Source of the DNA: an uncultured Lachnospiraceae bacterium
GTDB lineage: Bacteria; Bacillota; Clostridia; Lachnospirales; Lachnospiraceae
NCBI GenBank assembly: GCA_902779445.1
Contig: CACZBM010000017.1
Coordinates: forward strand, 1 to 45,030
Direction of reading: 5' to 3'
DNA: 45,030 nt
Of this stretch, positions 39,390-45,030 are shown in pieces (within the stretch, counting starts at the first letter, position 1; the number at the start of each line of letters is the position of its first letter). Made by a program: the position numbers and the translations under genes. The notes under the pieces were generated by a model that was not told the DNA's origin, searched no databases, and worked only from the letters and a program-made list of their open reading frames with translations.

Positions 39390-40796
39390 ATGAAAAAAAA
39401 TGAAGTATATGAAGGGACTGTACAGAGTATAAAGTTCCCGAATAAAGGGATCGTCTGCACACCGGAAGGTAATGTGACAGTTAAGGGAACACTTCCGGGA
39501 CAGACGGTTTCTTTTATTTTAACTAAAAAGAAAAATGACAGAATGGAGGGGAGGCTTCTTGAAGTGATCAAGAGGTCACCGGTGGAGACAGATCCGCCCT
39601 GCCCTCATTTTGGTGTCTGCGGAGGCTGCAGTTATCAGAACCTGCCTTATGAAGAGCAGTTGAAACTCAAGTCAGGGCAGGTTAAAAAACTGCTTGATTC
39701 CGCTGTGAGCTATGATTATGACTACGAGGGCATTATCGGATCCCCGGAGAACACGGATTACAGGAATAAGATGGAGTTCTCCTTCGGGAATGCGGTGATA
39801 GACGGGCCTCTTGAGCTTGGTATGCATAAGGCCGGGCACTTTAATGATGTGGTAACGGTTGATAAATGCTGCATAGGAGACGCAGATTACAGGCTGATCA
39901 TTAAGGAGACACACTCATTTTTTAAATCACGTAATATCCCTTTTTACAGGAAGCACACGGAGACAGGCTATTTAAGACATCTCCTTATACGAAAGGGGAA
40001 GAAGACGGGGGAGATCCTGCTTCTCATAGAGACTTCTACCCAGATAGATTTCAGGATGGAGGACTATTCCGATATGCTCCTGTCTCTTGAAAACAGGGAG
40101 ACCGGCGGATTAACAGGGAGGTTTGCAGGTATCCTTCACCTTAAAAACGACAACACCGGGGATGTGGTAAACGGTGAGAATATAGACATTCTCTATGGAA
40201 AGGATCATTTCTACGATGAGGTTTTGGGACTTAAGTTTAAGATAACTCCCTTCTCTTTTTTCCAGACCAATACTCTTGGAGCCGAGGTTCTCTATGAAAA
40301 AGCAAGGGAGTACGCACTTTCTGTGATCCCTGACGGAGAGAAGCCGGTGATATTCGATCTATACAGCGGCACCGGCACCATAGGACAGATAATGTCGGAG
40401 GCTGCTTCTCGCGTGACGGGAGTGGAGATAGTATCCGAGGCTGTTGATGCAGCAAAAGAAAATGCCGGGATAAACGGGCTTAAAAATGTGGAGTTCATAG
40501 CCGGTGACGTTCTAAAAACCCTTGATAGCATAGATGTAAAGCCGGATCTTATAATCCTTGATCCGCCCCGGGACGGATGTGCGCCGAAGGCGCTTGCAAA
40601 GATCCTGGATTACGGTGTAGAGAACATTATTTACATCTCATGCAAGATCACAAGCCTTGTCCGGGACCTGGGTCCCATTCAGGAGAACGGCTACCGTCTG
40701 GTAAAAGCCTGCGCTGTGGACATGTTCCCAAATACTTCGGGGGTTGAGAGCGTCATCCTTCTGTCCCGGAGCGAAGCGAGAGGGAGAGAAGGATAA
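39390..40796 (+). CDS. 23S rRNA (uracil-5-)-methyltransferase, RlmD/RumA family
   Basis: A 468-residue SAM-dependent enzyme. An N-terminal TRAM domain is followed by the 4Fe-4S site C71-x5-C77-x2-C80 with C160 or C161 as fourth ligand, matching RumA spacing. FFQTNTLGAEVLYEKA, DLYSGTGTIGQIMS (SAM binding), LDPPRDG and IIYISCK with catalytic C418 are present. RlmD, RlmCD and TrmA relatives cannot be told apart by motif alone. The last nine residues (RSEARGREG) come from a palindromic repeat (40755-40794). No ribosome site is seen, so translation is probably coupled to the small gene before it. Confidence 0.92.
   Translation: MKKNEVYEGTVQSIKFPNKGIVCTPEGNVTVKGTLPGQTVSFILTKKKNDRMEGRLLEVIKRSPVETDPPCPHFGVCGGCSYQNLPYEEQLKLKSGQVKKLLDSAVSYDYDYEGIIGSPENTDYRNKMEFSFGNAVIDGPLELGMHKAGHFNDVVTVDKCCIGDADYRLIIKETHSFFKSRNIPFYRKHTETGYLRHLLIRKGKKTGEILLLIETSTQIDFRMEDYSDMLLSLENRETGGLTGRFAGILHLKNDNTGDVVNGENIDILYGKDHFYDEVLGLKFKITPFSFFQTNTLGAEVLYEKAREYALSVIPDGEKPVIFDLYSGTGTIGQIMSEAASRVTGVEIVSEAVDAAKENAGINGLKNVEFIAGDVLKTLDSIDVKPDLIILDPPRDGCAPKALAKILDYGVENIIYISCKITSLVRDLGPIQENGYRLVKACAVDMFPNTSGVESVILLSRSEARGREG
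40755..40794. repeat. Palindromic repeat at the 3' end of the methyltransferase gene
   Basis: ATCCTTCT (40755-40762) pairs with AGAAGGAT (40787-40794), with GAGCGAAGCGAG at the centre. Its core GAGCGAAGCGA is shared with the intergenic repeat family at 10256 and 33911. It encodes the final codons of the upstream gene. Confidence 0.55.
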
Positions 40797-40865
40797 CGAC
40801 GCCCCTGCGATAGCTGTCCGCGAATGGCGAACTCGAAGCACGATTCAGAAACAGGAGAAACATAT

Positions 40866-41534
40866 ATGAACGTATTTGATATCATCGGTCCCGTTATGAT
40901 AGGACCTTCAAGTTCACATACGGCCGGAGCAGTGAGGATAGGAAGAGTTGTAAATAAGCTGTGTGACGGGCAAGACCCGGTAAAGGCAGATATAACCCTT
41001 TCAGGTTCTTTTGCAGAGACAGGCAGGGGACATGGTACCGACAGAGCTATTCTGGCGGGGATCATGGGTTTTCACAGCTATTCCCCTGAAATAAAGGATG
41101 CCCTGAATATCGCAAGGGATCGCGGCATTAACTATTCATTCGTCAATGAGGATATAAGGGGCGCGCATCCCAATACGGCAAAGATATGCTTTCGTACCGC
41201 TGATGGGAAAAACGGGGAGATCATGGGCTCCAGCATAGGCGGAGGAAACATAATAGTAAGCAGTGTCAATGGTATGAAAGTGGAGTTTAACGGAAACAGT
41301 AATACCATCCTTATCATGCATATGGATAAGCCGGGAGTCATTGCAAACGTGACAAATATGATGCACTGGCAGTACGAGGATCTGAATATTTCAAACTTCC
41401 GTCTGTCAAGGCAGGAAAAGGGAGGAGAGGCCATAATGACAATAGAGACCGATAACCTTCCTCCGGAATCTCTTATAGAGGATATCAGAAGGATAAACCA
41501 GGTGACAAACGCCATACTGATACGGAGGCTGTAA
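40866..41534 (+). CDS. sdaAB: L-serine dehydratase, beta subunit
   Basis: A 222-residue subunit of the iron-sulfur serine dehydratase, which deaminates serine to pyruvate. The start at 40866 follows AGGAGAAA and matches the family N-terminus MNVFDIIGPVMIGPSSSHTAGAVRIG; upstream in-frame codons are ignored. SFAETGRGHGTDRA and HPNTAKI are typical of the N-terminal domain. Residues from about 150 form an ACT domain (ILIMHMDKPGVIANVTNMM), a possible serine-sensing site. sdaAA follows with no spacer. Confidence 0.94.
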   Translation: MNVFDIIGPVMIGPSSSHTAGAVRIGRVVNKLCDGQDPVKADITLSGSFAETGRGHGTDRAILAGIMGFHSYSPEIKDALNIARDRGINYSFVNEDIRGAHPNTAKICFRTADGKNGEIMGSSIGGGNIIVSSVNGMKVEFNGNSNTILIMHMDKPGVIANVTNMMHWQYEDLNISNFRLSRQEKGGEAIMTIETDNLPPESLIEDIRRINQVTNAILIRRL

Positions 41535-42449
41535 ATGAAATATGAATCCATACAGGAACTGGTAGATGAGGCTTGTAAAAACAATGAAAAAATAAGTACG
41601 GTCGTGCTGAGGGACCAGGCAAAAAGCATGGAAGTGACCGAGCTTGAACTATTTGAAAAGATGGAGCTTGATTTTGAGGTAATGAAGAGTTCCGTTCTGG
41701 ACGGAGTGAAAAAGGATCTGAAGTCAATGTCCGGATTGACCGGCGGGGAAGGATTTCTTATGAAGGAATATGCGGACAAAGGAGATCCTCTTTGCGGTTC
41801 ATTTCTGGCCGGTGCCATGTCGAGAGCCTTATCCGTAGCAGGATGTAATGCCGCTATGGGAAAGATAGTTGCAGCTCCCACAGCCGGATCCTGTGGAATA
41901 ATCCCGGGATGTCTTATTTCCATGTGTGAGGACAGAGGAATACCGGAAAAGGATGTTGTTATGTCATTATTTACTGCAGGGGCATTTGGAATGGTCATTG
42001 CGGCAAGAGCCAGTATTGCCGGAGCCGAGGGCGGATGTCAGGCTGAGTGCGGAAGTGCTTCTGCCATGGCTGCAGCGGCATTGGTGGAGCTTATGGGCGG
42101 AACACCGGAACAGTGTGCAGATGCCAGCGCTCTGGCCATTGCAAGTGAACTTGGACTGGTCTGTGACCCCGTCGGAGGACTTGTAGAGATACCATGTATT
42201 AAGAGAAATGCTACGGGAGTCATGCTGGCATTTTCCTGTGCAGATATGGTGCTTGCCGGCATCAGGTCTAAGATACCCGCAGATGAATGTCTTGATGCCA
42301 TGAGAGAGGTTGGAGATGAGATGCCAAGGTCATGTAAGGAAACCGCAAAAGGAGGGCTGGCGGCTACTCCGACAGCCCGTAAGCTTATAAAAGGAGTATC
42401 GATTCAGAACCCTTCGGATTCTGAACAGTTACTAAAAGGATCAATTTAA
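41535..42449 (+). CDS. sdaAA: L-serine dehydratase, alpha subunit
   Basis: A 304-residue catalytic subunit. LTGGEGFLM, GAMSRALSVAGCNAAMGKIV, APTAGSCGIIPG and GCQAECGSASAMAAAALVEL carry the conserved cysteines for the oxygen-sensitive 4Fe-4S cluster; IPCIKRNATG is also diagnostic. The start abuts the stop of sdaAB, so the two chains are made together. The C-terminus after RKLIKG (IQNPSDSEQLLKGSI) is encoded by a 28-nt palindromic repeat (42402-42429) and is probably a recent extension. Confidence 0.95.
   Translation: MKYESIQELVDEACKNNEKISTVVLRDQAKSMEVTELELFEKMELDFEVMKSSVLDGVKKDLKSMSGLTGGEGFLMKEYADKGDPLCGSFLAGAMSRALSVAGCNAAMGKIVAAPTAGSCGIIPGCLISMCEDRGIPEKDVVMSLFTAGAFGMVIAARASIAGAEGGCQAECGSASAMAAAALVELMGGTPEQCADASALAIASELGLVCDPVGGLVEIPCIKRNATGVMLAFSCADMVLAGIRSKIPADECLDAMREVGDEMPRSCKETAKGGLAATPTARKLIKGVSIQNPSDSEQLLKGSI
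42402..42429. repeat. 28-nt palindromic repeat, copy 2 (inside sdaAA)
   Basis: TTCAGAACCC, loop TTC, GGATTCTGAA (42403-42425) plus flanking bases equals the copy at 35963-35990 with one substitution, which spoils one base pair. It lies in the coding end of sdaAA. The remaining 42450-42505 spacer holds CGATTCTCGTCGATTCTC and no gene I can support. Confidence 0.75.
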
Positions 42450-42505
42450 GTTCAGTTTTTATGTTGTCATGGACGCCGATTCTCGTCGATTCTCTCAGTT
42501 AGTTG

Positions 42506-42811
42506 TTACTTGGCTATTATTCCCATCTCTTCAGCTCCTTTCCAGAGAGCCTCGTTTATTCTTGACTGATATCCCTTCCCTGTAGATTTGAATGCATCTA
42601 AAAGAGCTGCGTCAAGTCGTAAGGAAATAAGTTCCTTAATCGGTCGGTAATATTTGGGATTAGCTGGCTTGAATTCGGCCAGCTCTTCATCTGTAAGTTT
42701 TGGGGCATCATCTGTAAAAACTATCGGTCTTTTAGATGCTGCCTGAATTTCCTCAAGCTGCTCTTTAGTAGGCTGGGCCCCAGGGTTCAATGTCATCGTT
42801 ACAGTTGCCAT
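42506..42811 (-). CDS. brnA: BrnA-type antitoxin
   Basis: A 101-residue protein with the BrnA ribbon-helix-helix at the C-terminus: KELISLRLDAALLDAFKSTG followed by YQSRINEALW. The N-terminal half (residues 1-60) binds the toxin in the studied Brucella pair and is variable. The start at 42811 follows AAAGGAG and overlaps the toxin gene by 47 bp. Known BrnA represses its own operon through the ribbon-helix-helix; a palindrome near the promoter (43092) fits. Confidence 0.85.
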   Translation of the reverse strand: MATVTMTLNPGAQPTKEQLEEIQAASKRPIVFTDDAPKLTDEELAEFKPANPKYYRPIKELISLRLDAALLDAFKSTGKGYQSRINEALWKGAEEMGIIAK

Positions 42812-43076
42812 TGTATATTCTCCTTTCTCTCGCTGTAGCCAATCTTGCAGAAATCATATGAATCTCATCATTGATCCTTTCTTCATAAGCAATAAACAGT
42901 ATGTTATTTACCCTGCCTATGGTCTGCCAACGATTTTCTAGCGAATTATTATTTGCTGATTTGTCAGGTCGTTCAATTCTATATGGATCATTAAAAATAT
43001 GGGCTGCTGTACTGAGGTGTATGCCGTGATCCTCAAAATTCTTAATATCTTTATCTTCATCCCATGTAAATATCAT
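42765..43076 (-). CDS. brnT: BrnT-type ribonuclease toxin
   Basis: A 103-residue RelE-like toxin. FTWDEDKDIKNFEDHGIHLS matches the N-terminus of BrnT, where a WD..K..N..KHG pattern is conserved; RWQTIGRVNNILFIAYEER and ISARLATARERRIYNGN match the C-terminal part, including the SAR motif. Toxin-first gene order and overlap with brnA are typical. No frame damage, so the module looks active. The C-terminal about 12 residues lie in the overlap with brnA. Confidence 0.87.
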   Translation of the reverse strand: MIFTWDEDKDIKNFEDHGIHLSTAAHIFNDPYRIERPDKSANNNSLENRWQTIGRVNNILFIAYEERINDEIHMISARLATARERRIYNGNCNDDIEPWGPAY

Positions 43077-43091
43077 TGCGTAGCACCTTTC

Positions 43092-43132
43092 TGTAGCTAC
43101 ATATATTATATCATTTTCGTAAAGAATTGCAA
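43092..43132 (-). promoter_or_regulatory. brnTA promoter with overlapping palindrome
   Basis: On the minus strand TTGCAA (43127-43132), 16 bp, TATAAT (43105-43110). Immediately downstream lies the perfect palindrome TGTAGCTACA (43092-43101), 16 bp before the brnT start, well placed for BrnA binding. The stretch 43133-43223 shows nothing else. Confidence 0.55.
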
Positions 43133-43223
43133 TTTTTTGGGGAAATTACATTATTAAGATTATTCCAGAATGGTAGAGAAATATTTTCTATGTAATCAGT
43201 TGTATTTATCTCTCCAATAAAAG

Positions 43224-43901
43224 CTATAACGATACTTTTAAATCTCTTTTATATTTATAATATGTATTCCTGGAAATTCCGATAATCTTAATGCATTCTG
43301 GATCTGGAAGTGATCCATTAAAATCTTTGCTGTACTTTAGAATCTGTTCTTTTGCAGGAGTTTCTTTTTTAATCTTCAACTTATTGCCGGGCTTTTGTCC
43401 GATCTGTTTTCCATTGAGACGTGCAGTTTCTATCCCCTCGCGGGTACGCTGCCGAAGATCCTGGACTTCTTTTTCTGCCTGATCAAATGCAATCCGGATC
43501 TGTCTGGCTGCCAACTTTCGGAAATAGTTGTTCAATCCTTTGAATATCTCATCCTCATCCGTGCCCTGCGGTTCTATCTTATCCCTCATATTTTCAGAAT
43601 AAACATCTGTATCGATATAATGCTCTTTTAAGAAGATCAGCTGTATGCCTTTTTCGTAGAGCTTAAAGTAGATTTCTACACCTTCATCAGCGTTCCTGCT
43701 CATTCTGGAGACGGAGTCAAAAACAATCGTATCACCAGATTTTATCTTCCGGAGCAATTTGCTCCATTCAGGACGATCCATCCTGGTCCCGGTATATGCC
43801 TCCTGTAGAATAACAGCTTCAGGATATTCATTTTTAATATTCCGAATCTGCCGGTCGATAGATTGTTGAGGACGGCTGATTCGTGCATATCCATATATCA
43901 T
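43224..43901 (-). CDS. Serine recombinase (resolvase/invertase family)
   Basis: A 225-residue recombinase. The resolvase domain begins MIYGYARISRPQQSIDRQ, with catalytic Ser9, and continues with AYTGTRMDRPEWSKLL, SGDTIVFDSVSRMSRN (conserved Arg) and the long E helix near residues 110-150. The C-terminal part ends in a helix-turn-helix (IKIIGISRNTYYKYKRDL), as in small resolvases. An insertion between about 95 and 130 makes it longer than Tn3-type resolvases (about 185). Its partner transposase, if any, is not in view. A good promoter lies upstream. Confidence 0.9.
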   Translation of the reverse strand: MIYGYARISRPQQSIDRQIRNIKNEYPEAVILQEAYTGTRMDRPEWSKLLRKIKSGDTIVFDSVSRMSRNADEGVEIYFKLYEKGIQLIFLKEHYIDTDVYSENMRDKIEPQGTDEDEIFKGLNNYFRKLAARQIRIAFDQAEKEVQDLRQRTREGIETARLNGKQIGQKPGNKLKIKKETPAKEQILKYSKDFNGSLPDPECIKIIGISRNTYYKYKRDLKVSL

Positions 43902-43927
43902 ATTTTTGGCCCTTTCTGTCTTAAATA

Positions 43928-43982
43928 AAACGTTCGTTTGTTTTGGTGCTTATATTATACGAAAGATGATCTCGCTTTTCAA
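43928..43982 (-). promoter_or_regulatory. Promoter and palindrome upstream of the recombinase
   Basis: Minus strand TTGAAA (43977-43982), 17 bp, TATAAT (43954-43959). The inverted repeat AAACG-TT-CGTTT (43928-43939) lies between -10 and the start codon and may be an autoregulatory or recombination half-site. Confidence 0.6.
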
Positions 43983-44031
43983 GCAGATTTGGTATAATAT
44001 TTCTAACATTAAATTTAATACTATGATATTA

Positions 44032-44047
44032 TTACCCAAATGGGTAA
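44032..44047. promoter_or_regulatory. Perfect 16-bp palindrome upstream of the small genes
   Basis: TTACCC-AAAT-GGGTAA. A plus-strand TATAAT lies at 43993-43998. The palindrome could be a repressor operator for the genes at 44144 and 44364 or part of a recombination site. The rest of 43902-44143 is AT-rich with no gene. Confidence 0.4.
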
Positions 44048-44143
44048 ATGGTTGATGAATATATAGTGGTTATTACACTAAACGGACATTTTATTTCCAA
44101 TACGGTGTATATTATCGTCGCATTAACTACTTAGAGGAATAAA

Positions 44144-44350
44144 ATGTTTATAGAAATGGAAAATCATTTGTTGCGAATAGTAGAACTGGCCGATACTATT
44201 TTCCTGGTTAGTTGCGGTCTTGCGGATATCAGCCCCGAAGGAGAAGAATCCTTGAGAATCATCAGTGATATCCTTAAAAATGAAGCATCTGAATGGAACT
44301 CCTTACCGATGGAAAAAATTGAATTTATGGACTATACTTTTATAATCTGA
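44144..44350 (+). CDS. Small acidic hypothetical protein
   Basis: A 68-residue protein starting at 44144 behind AGAGGAA. It is helical and acidic (LADISPEGEESLRIISDILK), without a recognisable domain. The next gene follows after 13 bp, and the pair lies beside the recombinase, so it is probably cargo of an integrated mobile element. No function is assigned. Confidence 0.55.
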   Translation: MFIEMENHLLRIVELADTIFLVSCGLADISPEGEESLRIISDILKNEASEWNSLPMEKIEFMDYTFII

Positions 44351-44363
44351 AGGGAGTCTATAA

Positions 44364-44717
44364 ATGAAAATCTTGCTTTTTCCACTTAAACTGATATTAG
44401 CAATATTACTTTTTATTCTGAGCTTGGCATTGCAGATAATAGGAGCATTTATCTCTTTTATCGGAACCGTTTTTGGTGTTATCGGTACAATCCTCGGAAT
44501 CATATGTATAGCAAGTTCTGTAATTATGACCGTTATGATGCTATTTGTTCCAGAAATCCAATTTATTTATGTTGCTGCAGCGTGGATATTTTCATTTCTT
44601 TGGTGTTCGACACTATTCTGGGGAATAAAAGTAGGTGAATGGATCTCACGACAGGGAAGAAACCTTGGCGATGCTGCAAAATCCCTTATTACTAAGCCAG
44701 AAAATATCAAAGATTAA
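44364..44717 (+). CDS. CD1845-like small membrane protein of conjugative elements
   Basis: A 117-residue protein with membrane segments at about 6-50 and 52-95. The N-terminus MKILLFPLKLILAILLFILS resembles the CD1845 family of small membrane proteins carried by Tn916/CTn-type conjugative elements of Clostridia. The tail is soluble and basic (WISRQGRNLGDAAKSLITKP). AGGGAG precedes the ATG. Its presence suggests the right end of the window is inside or beside an integrative conjugative element. The role is unknown. Confidence 0.6.
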   Translation: MKILLFPLKLILAILLFILSLALQIIGAFISFIGTVFGVIGTILGIICIASSVIMTVMMLFVPEIQFIYVAAAWIFSFLWCSTLFWGIKVGEWISRQGRNLGDAAKSLITKPENIKD

Positions 44718-44886
44718 ATACTGCTACCGTGCAGGTGTCACGACCGATATTTTATAATATGTTTTGCATAAAAAAGCGGCATTGACATAAGTATTTATCT
44801 GCCGACTATAACGAAGCTCCATATTCGAAATTATGGGAATGATTCCCAGTTTCCGACCTATACTTCTCAACAACCGGACAATGCTC

Positions 44887-44916
44887 AAAAGAGAGGCTTC
44901 CCTGCCTCTCTTTTTT
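44887..44916 (+). terminator. Strong terminator before the group II intron
   Basis: AAAAGAGAGGC (44887-44897), loop TTCCCT, GCCTCTCTTTT (44904-44914), then further T. The 11-bp stem is perfect. The 44718-44886 stretch before it shows no gene I can support. Confidence 0.85.
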
Positions 44917-45030
44917 AAGTTTGCGCGCCACGGGCGCGCTCTAACGGGTGAAAGTCCCGAGTACGCGTAGGCAACGACGAAGTACATAGCTGAACAGCAA
45001 GGGTGTCCATCGTGAGGTGGAATCTGAAGG
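44917..45030 (+). mobile_element. 5' end of a probable group II intron (cut by window end)
   Basis: Right behind the terminator T-run comes GCGCGCC-ACG-GGCGCGC (44923-44939), CGGGTGAAAGTCCCG (44945-44959), GGCAACGACGAAGT and GTCCATCGTGAGGTGGAATC. I recognise this from the 5' RNA domain of bacterial group II introns that encode LtrA-type reverse transcriptases. The reverse transcriptase and 3' end lie beyond 45030. Insertion directly after a terminator is the known habit of group IIC introns. The exact 5' splice site (about 44917-44921) and class are uncertain, as the canonical GTGCG start is not obvious. Confidence 0.62.

Noticed and set aside
44724..44987. 87-codon minus-strand frame at the right end
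   Set aside because: It crosses the terminator and intron start in antisense; no start signal or family similarity.
1..45030. rRNA, tRNA, CRISPR arrays and intact insertion sequences
   Set aside because: None of their conserved sequences or structures were seen in the window; the serine recombinase and the intron end are the only mobile functions found.

Overview
The window looks like a piece of a Clostridia chromosome, most likely Lachnospiraceae. This is an inference from gene content: Ala/Glu-rich lipoprotein linkers behind classic lipoboxes, a YerC-type TrpR-like regulator, a DUF1836 protein, split iron-sulfur serine dehydratase, BMP/NupOPQ and RbsABC-type transporters, double-glycine leader peptides and CD1845-type conjugative-element cargo. 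No rRNA, tRNA or CRISPR array is visible.

Layout. (1) 1-1282: three tandem small peptides with double-glycine-type leaders, then opposite them a fourth, degenerate leader-like ORF and a C-terminal scrap of a YczE-type membrane protein. (2) 1311-10207: class A penicillin-binding protein and TypA on +, the TrkAH potassium uptake pair on -, then a CobO-like adenosyltransferase overlapping an OGG1-type DNA glycosylase. (3) 10208-12944: a repeat-rich spacer, dapA-dapB, and a eukaryotic-type HisA. (4) 13089-18126: a BMP-family lipoprotein with its NupOPQ-like ABC transporter. (5) 18133-23457: a tightly packed four-gene block of poorly known proteins: a 7-TM protein with a GGDEF remnant, a GNAT-like protein, a 943-residue helical protein with three hydrophobic Gly/Ala-rich stretches, and a YbjN/secretion-chaperone-like protein. 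This is my best candidate for an undescribed system. (6) 23499-25296: CstA family transporter and a cold-shock protein with a structured 5' leader. (7) 25329-33030: an L-arabinose locus: TGTAC-rich putative AraR operators, lipoprotein, permease, ATPase, second permease, AraR, AraA. (8) 33115-42449: degenerate LytM protein, M18 aminopeptidase, YerC, DUF1836, PcrA-like helicase, RlmD-type methyltransferase and SdaAB/SdaAA. Several gene 3' ends here are built from or abut palindromic repeats. (9) 42450-45030: accessory DNA: BrnTA toxin-antitoxin, serine recombinase, two small mobile-element genes and the 5' end of a probable group II intron directly behind a terminator.

Working together, the metabolic genes point to an anaerobe that takes up nucleosides and arabinose, makes lysine through DapAB and deaminates serine. 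The AraR gene and repeated TGTAC sites upstream of the transporter agree with each other. Palindromic and tandem intergenic repeats are unusually abundant. All calls were made by reading sequence and recalling family motifs; no database search or computation was run.
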